From CASQEL01 sp036655975 (GTDB lineage Bacteria; Desulfobacterota; Desulfovibrionia; Desulfovibrionales; Desulfovibrionaceae): a DNA stretch of 6,029 nucleotides. Below, in pieces: positions 1 through 5,415 of this stretch. A program made the position numbers and the translations under genes. The stretch covers positions 1 through 6,029 of the forward strand of contig JAVVPD010000120.1 of assembly GCA_036655975.1 (NCBI GenBank), read 5' to 3'. The notes beneath the pieces were generated by a model, which saw nothing but the letters and a program-made list of their open reading frames with translations, made no database searches and was not told the origin of the DNA. The stretch's first letter is position 1, and each line of letters starts with the position of its first letter.

Positions 1-1018
1 TAGCCGCCACTTTCAGCCCTCCCAAAGCGCGGCTGTCCAAACCTGCGGACACCAAACGTTGCCAAAAATACTTGACCCCGTTCACCGAGGTAAACACCAC
101 CCAGTGGTAGTCTTCCCGCCGCGCAATAGCCGCGTCCACAGCCGTATAGTCGTCCAGCGGTGCAATAGTAATTGTGGGAAATTGCACCACCTCCGCGCCC
201 AGTTCCGTCAGCATAGCCGCCAAACCACTGGCTTGCTCACGGGCACGCGTGACCACAATCCCTTTACCCAGCAAGGGTTTCTGCTCAAACCAGTTCAATT
301 TATCGTGCAAAGACACAACCCCGCCCACCACGATGACCGAGGGATTGGTAAAGCCTTCTTCCACCGCCCGCTGCGGCAAGGTGCCGAGACTTGCCACCAA
401 ACTGCGGTGTCGCGCGGTAGTCCCCCAATGCACCAAGGCAGCGGGGGTATCTGCGTCCATGCCCGCCGCCACAAGGTTTTTTGAAATCTCCGGCAGGTTT
501 TTCATGCCCATGACAAACACAAGGGTTGACGCCGAACGCGCCAAAGCGTCCCAACGGTGTACAGAACCGGGTTTATCCGGATTTTCGTGCCCCGTAATCA
601 AGGTTACAGATGAGGCGAAAGAACGGTGTGTTAAGGGGATTCCCGCATAGGCTGGGCCGGCAATGGTGCTTGAAATTCCCGGCACTTCCTCAAAGGGCAC
701 TCCCGCTTCGAGCAATTCTTCGGCCTCTTCGCCACCACGCCCGAAAATATACGGATCGCCGCCCTTCAGACGGGCCACAATCTTGCCTTCCTGAGCCTTA
801 GCAATGATCAGCGCGTTGATTTGATCCTGCGGCAAAGCGTGATCCCCCGCCACCTTGCCCACATAAATCTTTTCTGCCTCAGGACGGGCATGCACCAATA
901 ATGCGTCGTTAGCCAGCGCATCATACACCACCACGTCCGCCATTTCCAAGATAGCCTTGCCCTTCAAGGTCAATAAACCCGGATCCCCAGGCCCTGCGCC
1001 AATCAAATATACTTTCAT
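1..1018 (-). CDS. cobA: Uroporphyrinogen-III C-methyltransferase / uroporphyrinogen-III synthase fusion (3' end outside the window)
   Basis: Two enzymes of early tetrapyrrole synthesis are fused. The HemD part cyclises hydroxymethylbilane to uroporphyrinogen III. The CobA (SUMT) part uses two S-adenosylmethionine to methylate it at C2 and C7, giving precorrin-2 for siroheme and cobalamin. Both act in the cytoplasm. The 339 visible residues are open to the left edge. The SUMT domain (about 1-245) shows the SAM-binding GAGPGDPG loop at 7-14, VYD near 31-33, GGDPYIFGRGGEE from 86, and GPAYAGIPLTHR at 121-132. A HemD domain starts near 250 (KGIVVTRA, then FTSVNGV) and is cut before its C-terminal half. 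The ATG at 1018 is preceded by AAGAGGA at good spacing. The gene follows pepA by 19 nt on the same strand, so it is probably its operon partner. In sulfate reducers the product also feeds siroheme-dependent heme synthesis; that link to this organism is inference. Confidence 0.95.
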   Translation of the reverse strand, partial: MKVYLIGAGPGDPGLLTLKGKAILEMADVVVYDALANDALLVHARPEAEKIYVGKVAGDHALPQDQINALIIAKAQEGKIVARLKGGDPYIFGRGGEEAEELLEAGVPFEEVPGISSTIAGPAYAGIPLTHRSFASSVTLITGHENPDKPGSVHRWDALARSASTLVFVMGMKNLPEISKNLVAAGMDADTPAALVHWGTTARHRSLVASLGTLPQRAVEEGFTNPSVIVVGGVVSLHDKLNWFEQKPLLGKGIVVTRAREQASGLAAMLTELGAEVVQFPTITIAPLDDYTAVDAAIARREDYHWVVFTSVNGVKYFWQRLVSAGLDSRALGGLKVAA

Positions 1019-1037
1019 AGTGTCCTCTTGTATTTCT

Positions 1038-2543
1038 TTATTTGCTGTACGCTCTCGCCAATTCTGTCAGCGTGCGTACGCCAAAACCGATAGCACCGAC
1101 GGGGCTGAGGGGGGTCTTTTTAAAGGCCCAGTCCGTTCCGGCAATATCAAGGTGGGCCCAAGCTATCTTGTCATCCACAAAATTTTTCAGGAACAGCGCG
1201 GCATGGATAGCACCGCCTTCGCGGGGGCCCATGTGGGAAATATCCGCCACTTCACTTTTCAAATTTTCCTGATAGCCTTCCCACAAAGGCAAGGGCCAGA
1301 AAGGCTCGCCAACCGTGCCGCCGATGGCGCGGATGCGGTCTGTCAGCAGGGCGTCATCACAAAACAGGCCCGCCACTTCGCCGCCAAGGGCAATGGCACA
1401 CGCGCCGGTGAGGGTGGCTATGTCCACAAGAGCGCTAGGCGTCCAGTGCTTGAGGGCATAAGTGATAGCATCGCAGAGCACGAGCCGGCCTTCAGCATCG
1501 GTATTCAAAATTTCCACAGTTTTGCCCGAATAGGAGGTCACCACATCCCCGGGGCGCATGGCGGAACCGCTGGGCATATTCTCGGCACAGGGAAGCACGG
1601 CAATGACCCGGCAGGGGATATCCTGTGCGGCAATGCTGTTCATGGCCCCCAATACGGCGGCAGCACCGGACATATCGCTTTTCATGATGTGCATGTTCGC
1701 GGCGGGCTTGATGCAGATGCCGCCGCTGTCAAAAGTAAGACCTTTACCAATGAGAATCAGCGGTTTAGTGTCTTCAAAGCCCTTGGGGCAATGTTCGAGC
1801 ACAATAAGACGAGCTTCTTGGGCAGAACCTTGAGACACGGCCAGCAGGGTGTTGCAGCCCATCTCACGGAGCGCGTCCTCCGCAAAAATTTCGCAGTGCA
1901 ATTGGTGACGACGGGCGACATCCTGCGCGGCCTCAGCCATGGCTGTGGGCGTCATCACATTCGCGGGGGCGTTGGCAAGGTCGCGGGCCAGCGCCACACC
2001 TTCAAAGGCGTATTCACCCCGGCGAGCAGCCCCATGCACGTCGTCGGGCACATTGGCGGACACAAGGCCAAGGGCCAACCAGCGCGGGTCTTTGCGGTCA
2101 TCATCCTTAGGAGTACGCATGCGGGTAAAGCGATACAGGCCGAGCAAAGCGCCCAAAACAGATTCTTCAACCAGGCGTAAAGGTCCGCCGGGGAGACGGT
2201 GCAATTGATCCGCCGGCAGAAGCACAGATTCCAGCCCCACCTGACGGCAATGGGCCAAAGCCCCGCCCAAAGCGCGGCGGATCACCTCAAGGGTGACTTT
2301 ATCCCGATAGCCAAGGCCCACAACCAGCACCCGAGGCACGGCAAGGTCGGGCAGACCGTGAAACAAGGTCAATTCACCTGTTTCGCCCTGAAAGTCTCGC
2401 AGGCCGGGGGCAATAGCAAACCATGGGCTGGCTTCGTCGCATGCCGAACACATTTCAGCGGGATTTTCGCCTTTGCAGGCCAACACAAGCATGACTGAGG
2501 CTTTCCACTGGGAAGGCCCTCCGGTTTGAAAACGTATATCCAC
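1038..2543 (-). CDS. pepA: Cytosol (leucyl) aminopeptidase, peptidase family M17
   Basis: This cytoplasmic enzyme removes N-terminal residues, preferentially leucine-like ones, from peptides during protein turnover; family members are hexamers with two metal ions per active site. At 501 residues it is full length. The N-terminal M17 domain is about 1-165 and the catalytic domain about 175-501. The metal and catalytic residues all fall where expected: K267 and D272 in GKGLTFDSGG, K279, D290 in MKSDMSGAA, and D349, E351 and R353 in the NTDAEGRL signature. They keep the spacing of the bovine lens enzyme with a constant offset of 17, so the protein should be active. The start is GTG at 2543, preceded by AAGGAG eight bases upstream; no better ATG lies nearby. 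It is the first gene of a probable two-gene operon with cobA-hemD. Some M17 proteins also bind DNA, but nothing here shows that role. Confidence 0.97.
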   Translation of the reverse strand: MDIRFQTGGPSQWKASVMLVLACKGENPAEMCSACDEASPWFAIAPGLRDFQGETGELTLFHGLPDLAVPRVLVVGLGYRDKVTLEVIRRALGGALAHCRQVGLESVLLPADQLHRLPGGPLRLVEESVLGALLGLYRFTRMRTPKDDDRKDPRWLALGLVSANVPDDVHGAARRGEYAFEGVALARDLANAPANVMTPTAMAEAAQDVARRHQLHCEIFAEDALREMGCNTLLAVSQGSAQEARLIVLEHCPKGFEDTKPLILIGKGLTFDSGGICIKPAANMHIMKSDMSGAAAVLGAMNSIAAQDIPCRVIAVLPCAENMPSGSAMRPGDVVTSYSGKTVEILNTDAEGRLVLCDAITYALKHWTPSALVDIATLTGACAIALGGEVAGLFCDDALLTDRIRAIGGTVGEPFWPLPLWEGYQENLKSEVADISHMGPREGGAIHAALFLKNFVDDKIAWAHLDIAGTDWAFKKTPLSPVGAIGFGVRTLTELARAYSK

Positions 2544-2551
2544 GGCGCTTG

Positions 2552-2557
2552 CTCCTT
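2552..2557 (-). promoter_or_regulatory. Ribosome binding site fixing the GTG start of pepA
   Basis: Read on the minus strand this is AAGGAG, 8 nt before the GTG at 2543-2541. It is a near-ideal Shine-Dalgarno match and decides the start, because the codon is not ATG. Confidence 0.75.
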
Positions 2558-2599
2558 GCGGTAACTGTAGAGGGTGTATATCTTCTGGGATACGAACGT

Positions 2600-2616
2600 C
2601 TCCCCCAAAGGGGAAG
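2600..2616 (-). other. Small GC-rich stem-loop in the pepA leader
   Basis: On the minus strand CTTCCCC and GGGGGAG can pair around a TTT loop, giving seven pairs with one G-U wobble. It lies about 55-75 nt before the pepA start, inside the leader implied by the promoter at 2655-2683. There is no T-run after it, so it does not look like a terminator. It may be a leader structure with no particular role. Confidence 0.3.
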
Positions 2617-2654
2617 AGGCGCCCTATAAAATAATCATCCTATCGCAATGGGCT

Positions 2655-2683
2655 ACTATACGCAGGGGCGGCCCTTTTGCCAA
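2655..2683 (-). promoter_or_regulatory. Sigma70-type promoter for the pepA-cobA operon
   Basis: On the minus strand a TTGGCA -35 box (2683-2678, five of six consensus bases) is followed by a 17-nt spacer and a TATAGT -10 box (2660-2655, five of six). Transcription should begin near 2648, giving a leader of roughly 105 nt before the pepA GTG. It lies in the 219-nt gap between the divergent pepA and hemW genes. I found no equally good promoter for hemW in the same gap. Confidence 0.65.
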
Positions 2684-2762
2684 TACGCGCCACGGGAACA
2701 AATATTGCAATAATCTCAATCCCAACCTTGTATGCTGTCATTTTTTTGGAGTGCCCACGCCT

Positions 2763-3983
2763 ATGCTGCTGTATATTCATGTCCCTTTTTGCAGAACACG
2801 GTGCAATTATTGCGCTTTTCATTCAGTCCCTTTGGGAAGGCAGGGCTCTGTCACCGAATCTCCGGCTTTTCGCGAATATGTCGATACCCTGTTTATGGAA
2901 TTAGCCCTATGGGGCGACCGCTATAAAGGTATGCCCGTCAGCTCCATTTTTCTGGGCGGGGGTACGCCTAGCCTAGTGCCACCGCGTATACTACAGGTCT
3001 TGCTTGACCGAGTACGCGCTATTTTTACGGTGGCCGGCAATGCGGAAATCACCCTTGAGGCCAATCCCGAATCGGTGAGCAGCCACAACCAGATCCGCGC
3101 CTATGCAAGCGCCGGAGTCAACCGTTTGTCCATCGGCATGCAAAGCCTTGACGATGCGTATTTGCGCCTCCTCGGACGTTCACACAAGGCCAAAGACAGT
3201 TTTCACTCCGTGTTCAACGCCCGTGAAGCGGGCATCCAAAATATCAATGTCGATGTGATGTGGGGGCTCCCCCAGCAAGGGGTGCGCCATTGGCTGAACA
3301 CCCTCAAAGATGTCATCCGCATGAAACCCGAGCATATTTCCTCCTACGGGCTCACCATTGAGCCGGGTACCCCGCTGGAATTGGACTGTACGGAGGGCCT
3401 CGTAAGCCTGCCCCCCGAGCGGGATCAGTCAGTCATGTTTATGGAAGGGGCGGCATTGCTGGAATCCATGGGCTATCTCCATTACGAAATTTCCAATTTT
3501 GCGCGCATGGGCTTTCAGTGCCGCCACAATGTAGGGTATTGGGAGGGGGAAGACTATCTGGGGCTGGGCCCTTCTGCCACCTCCACCATACAAAACCGCC
3601 GCTGGACCAATCCCGCCAGTCAAAAAGCGTGGGCGGCGGGCGTGCAGGCCCAAACGCTGGACGCTAGCCCCGAATGGCTGACCCCGCGTTTGCGGGTGCT
3701 CGAATTGATTATGCTGCGCCTGCGTACCGCGCGGGGCATGCGGGTTAAAGCGTACCGAGAACTCACCGGACGCGACTTTTTGCGCGATCACCAGCGCATG
3801 GTTCGCGCCCTGCACGAAAACGGCCTTATCCGCATTCGTGACGGCTATCTGCGCCTGACCCGCTCTGGCATGCTGGTGTCCAGCAGTATTTTAGCCAATT
3901 TGTTTGAACAGACCGACGAGCAACTCAAAAAACACCCCCTGCCAGAGCTGGTCAGCCCCGCGCCTGAAACAGGCATTGCCTAA
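2763..3983 (+). CDS. hemW: Radical SAM protein HemW (heme chaperone-like, formerly annotated as oxygen-independent coproporphyrinogen oxidase)
   Basis: HemW proteins carry a [4Fe-4S] cluster, use SAM and bind heme, which they are thought to deliver to apo-proteins such as respiratory enzymes. They are often misnamed HemN. The 406-residue product has the radical-SAM cluster motif C10-x3-C14-x2-C17 followed by A18-F19. The extra cysteine that true HemN oxidases carry at position 19 is phenylalanine, as in HemW. Other family marks are GGGTPS at 65-70, EANPES at 99-104, GMQSLDD at 125-131, the HNxxYW motif H255-N-V-G-Y-W260 implicated in heme binding, and YLGLGPSA at 265-272. A winged-helix-like C-terminal part follows. 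I chose the ATG at 2763 because the MLLYIHVPFC N-terminus is typical; GGAG lies 11 nt upstream, which is rather far. It is divergent from pepA and convergent with the membrane-protein gene. It is probably transcribed alone. Confidence 0.93.
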   Translation: MLLYIHVPFCRTRCNYCAFHSVPLGRQGSVTESPAFREYVDTLFMELALWGDRYKGMPVSSIFLGGGTPSLVPPRILQVLLDRVRAIFTVAGNAEITLEANPESVSSHNQIRAYASAGVNRLSIGMQSLDDAYLRLLGRSHKAKDSFHSVFNAREAGIQNINVDVMWGLPQQGVRHWLNTLKDVIRMKPEHISSYGLTIEPGTPLELDCTEGLVSLPPERDQSVMFMEGAALLESMGYLHYEISNFARMGFQCRHNVGYWEGEDYLGLGPSATSTIQNRRWTNPASQKAWAAGVQAQTLDASPEWLTPRLRVLELIMLRLRTARGMRVKAYRELTGRDFLRDHQRMVRALHENGLIRIRDGYLRLTRSGMLVSSSILANLFEQTDEQLKKHPLPELVSPAPETGIA

Positions 3984-3994
3984 TTGTTACGCAC

Positions 3995-4018
3995 AAGGCT
4001 ACCAAGCATAGCTTTTTT
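3995..4018 (+). terminator. Possible short intrinsic terminator of hemW
   Basis: Just after the hemW stop, GCTA at 3998-4001 pairs with TAGC at 4009-4012 around a 7-nt loop, and flanking A/G bases can pair into the following T6 run (4013-4018). The stem is short and AT-rich, so termination may be weak. It overlaps the first base of the convergent gene's stop codon at 4018-4020. In the other direction there is no T-run, so it would serve hemW only. Confidence 0.45.
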
Positions 4019-4857
4019 CAGTCCCGCGCCTTGGGGCTTCCTGGCTCGCCCACATCCACAATGGGCCCGTGCGGAGAAGTCTCCGCCGCAGGGGCTTGGG
4101 GAGCGCCCTGCCCCAAGGCGAGGCCGCTGCCCCCTTCCAGCGCACGGGGGAGGCCGTCCTCCAAAAAGCTGGGGGGAAGCTGCACACTCCCCCGATCCAC
4201 AATAATGACCCCTGTGCGCTGGAGTACCTCACGCCGAAAGGCGTATTCCGCTTCCAGCCTTTTGGTACGATAATTGAGCCACACCCGCGCCACATAGGCC
4301 AGACACCAGCCCCCAGCCACCGCCCCGATAATCCACGGCAGATACACTTCCACCGTAGTCCCCAGGCGGAACAAGGCCGTCATGGCCCCGTCAATATAAA
4401 AGAGCGCCGCCCCCAGCGCCATAATCCCCACCAGCAAAAGTACCGTGGGCGCGCCGTGCACAATGGCGTAAACCTTCCGCAGGCGTTCGGGTAAATCCTG
4501 CCGCCAAGCCTCATTTTCTTCACGAGTATCCCGCAGAGAACGGAACAAGCCCACCCCCGCCAGATGAACAATCAACAGCAACACGGCAGGGGCCACCACC
4601 GCAGCAATGCTGTACACAAGCCACGGAAATTGAAATTGCGGGGGCAGACCGTCGCGCGCGGGGGTAGCGTGGATGACCCCATAAAAAAAGGCCACCCCGC
4701 CCACAATCAATTCCAAAAAAACAATGCCAATGGACAGGTAAAATAACAAATCCTTATGCTGCTTGTCGTACCAAAAATCCATGGCTTCCCGTGCGACGGG
4801 GCGCTTGGGGGGGACGGAACTATCCGGCGAAGAAGATTCTGAATGTTGTTCGGGCAT
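4018..4857 (-). CDS. Uncharacterised four-helix inner-membrane protein
   Basis: I do not recognise a named family and assign no function. The 279-residue product has a hydrophilic N-terminus (1-37, rich in Ser, Pro and charged residues). Four probable transmembrane helices follow, near 38-62, 78-103, 132-156 and 168-192. The cytoplasmic-looking loop between helices 2 and 3 is rich in Arg and Glu (104-129), as is the segment after helix 4 (191-213). The last 50 residues are Gly/Ala/Pro-rich and probably disordered. By the positive-inside rule both ends are in the cytoplasm. There is no signal peptide and no visible catalytic motif. The ATG at 4857 has AGGA only 4 nt upstream, a close and modest ribosome site. 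It is convergent with hemW (34 nt between stop codons). It has normal core-like composition, so it probably belongs to the host chromosome rather than to the AT-rich region on its other side. Confidence 0.85.
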   Translation of the reverse strand: MPEQHSESSSPDSSVPPKRPVAREAMDFWYDKQHKDLLFYLSIGIVFLELIVGGVAFFYGVIHATPARDGLPPQFQFPWLVYSIAAVVAPAVLLLIVHLAGVGLFRSLRDTREENEAWRQDLPERLRKVYAIVHGAPTVLLLVGIMALGAALFYIDGAMTALFRLGTTVEVYLPWIIGAVAGGWCLAYVARVWLNYRTKRLEAEYAFRREVLQRTGVIIVDRGSVQLPPSFLEDGLPRALEGGSGLALGQGAPQAPAAETSPHGPIVDVGEPGSPKARD

Positions 4858-4883
4858 GATATCCTACTGCTCGTTGGAGGTAT

Positions 4884-4905
4884 CCTTCTTTCGTACCAAA
4901 GAAGG
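4884..4905. repeat. Perfect 8-bp inverted repeat (stem-loop)
   Basis: CCTTCTTT and AAAGAAGG flank a 6-nt spacer CGTACC. It lies 27 to 48 nt upstream of the membrane-protein start, so in that gene's leader or promoter region. Neither side carries a T-run, so it is not a standard intrinsic terminator. It may be a leader hairpin or a protein-binding site. Confidence 0.6.
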
Positions 4906-5120
4906 CGCGTTGACACAACTATGCGAGATGCGGTGACAGACGAAAGCATTTTTCAAAAACCCCCAAAACCTTTCCGCGTTGTCATAGCAATTTCCCTCGC
5001 GGCTCATTCAGCTATCCCAGACAGAGTATTTAAGCTGCTGCCAGCCAATTTGAGGACAGATTTCCAGATCAATATAAAAACCAATTACACAAAATTCTGG
5101 ACACTCTGTACGCCAGCCTT

Positions 5121-5139
5121 CTCGCGACATTGTCGCGAG
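5121..5139. promoter_or_regulatory. Perfect 19-bp palindrome, candidate operator
   Basis: CTCGCGACA and TGTCGCGAG are exact inverted copies around a single central T. This GC-rich dyad sits in otherwise AT-rich sequence. It ends 19 nt before the -35 box of the candidate promoter at 5159-5187. Its centre would be about 64 bases upstream of the predicted transcript start, a place where dimeric activators often bind. I do not recognise the motif as that of a known regulator. As RNA it could form an 8-bp hairpin with a 3-nt loop, but the next T-run is about 12 nt away, so a terminator is less likely. Confidence 0.5.
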
Positions 5140-5158
5140 CACATGATATGATTTTTAT

Positions 5159-5187
5159 TTGTCATTTCATAACTTTGTTGCTATACA
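5159..5187 (+). promoter_or_regulatory. Candidate sigma70-type promoter of the right-hand genes
   Basis: TTGTCA (5159-5164, five of six consensus bases) is followed by a 17-nt spacer and TATACA (5182-5187, four of six). The surroundings are AT-rich. Transcription would begin near 5194, right at the purine-rich AAGGAA that could serve as ribosome site for the ORF at 5206, leaving a very short leader. Confidence 0.4.
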
Positions 5188-5205
5188 TTTCAAGAAGGAA
5201 GAGAT

Positions 5206-5415
5206 GTGTTATCGGAGAGGGTATGTTTGTGGCAGTCAAGTAACCGTCTTGAGGTCAGTTGCTTGACCCGTAGCAGCCAGATTACCCTAAGCATATCCTT
5301 TAACAAAAATTTTGAGACTGTTTATGATGATATGGCTTCGGCGATGTGTGTCGCCACTACTCAGGTGTGCTTTGCGTGTACTGAACAGCATATTACTATT
5401 CCAATCTCAAGTTGA
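5206..5415 (+). CDS. Possible small protein of unknown function, or the 5' part of the next gene in another frame
   Basis: A GTG at 5206 follows AAGGAA with 5 nt spacing and opens a 69-residue frame. The product matches nothing I know. It is rich in Ser (14) and has five Cys. It has no membrane segment. The second half (DDMASAM, then ACTEQHITIP) reads more like natural protein than the overlapping frame does, which is why I keep it. Its last 90 bases overlap the frame of the following coding region, which is shifted by +1. It may be a true small gene, the N-terminal part of the next gene separated by a frameshift, or chance. The evidence is weak. Confidence 0.3.
   Translation: MLSERVCLWQSSNRLEVSCLTRSSQITLSISFNKNFETVYDDMASAMCVATTQVCFACTEQHITIPISS

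Larger units (their letters stand above)
4858..5203. other. Intergenic stretch of about 346 nt with no convincing gene
   Basis: It separates the leftward membrane-protein gene from the rightward accessory genes. It holds two perfect inverted repeats (4884-4905 and 5121-5139) and a promoter-like pair (5159-5187). I found no tRNA, integrase or insertion-sequence end. A plus-strand frame from the ATG at 4921 could give 76 residues ending at 5151, but it has no ribosome site and no recognisable content, so I leave it out. Composition falls from GC-rich at the left to clearly AT-rich at the right (22 of 60 bases G or C in 5161-5220). Confidence 0.6.

Noticed and set aside
59..801. Several plus-strand frames opposite cobA-hemD
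   Set aside because: The minus strand translates without interruption into clear SUMT and HemD domains; these frames are shadows rich in Arg, His and Pro.
957..2180. Long plus-strand open frame of 407 codons opposite pepA
   Set aside because: It is the antisense shadow of a GC-rich gene. The minus strand carries a complete M17 peptidase with every catalytic residue, while this frame has no family features and no ribosome site.
2574..2762. N-terminal extension of hemW by 63 codons
   Set aside because: The extra residues have no HemW similarity, the region holds the opposite-strand pepA promoter, and the family normally begins a few residues before the YIHVPFC segment, as the ATG at 2763 does. 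The in-frame GTG at 2751 overlaps the GGAG ribosome site and is also less likely.
4910..4938. TTGACA at 4910-4915 as a rightward promoter
   Set aside because: The -35 hexamer is perfect, but at 16-18 nt downstream there is only GC-rich sequence with no -10 box resembling TATAAT.
4921..5151. Possible 76-residue gene in the intergenic stretch
   Set aside because: It has no ribosome binding site, no recognisable content, and its end runs through the palindrome at 5121-5139, which looks regulatory.
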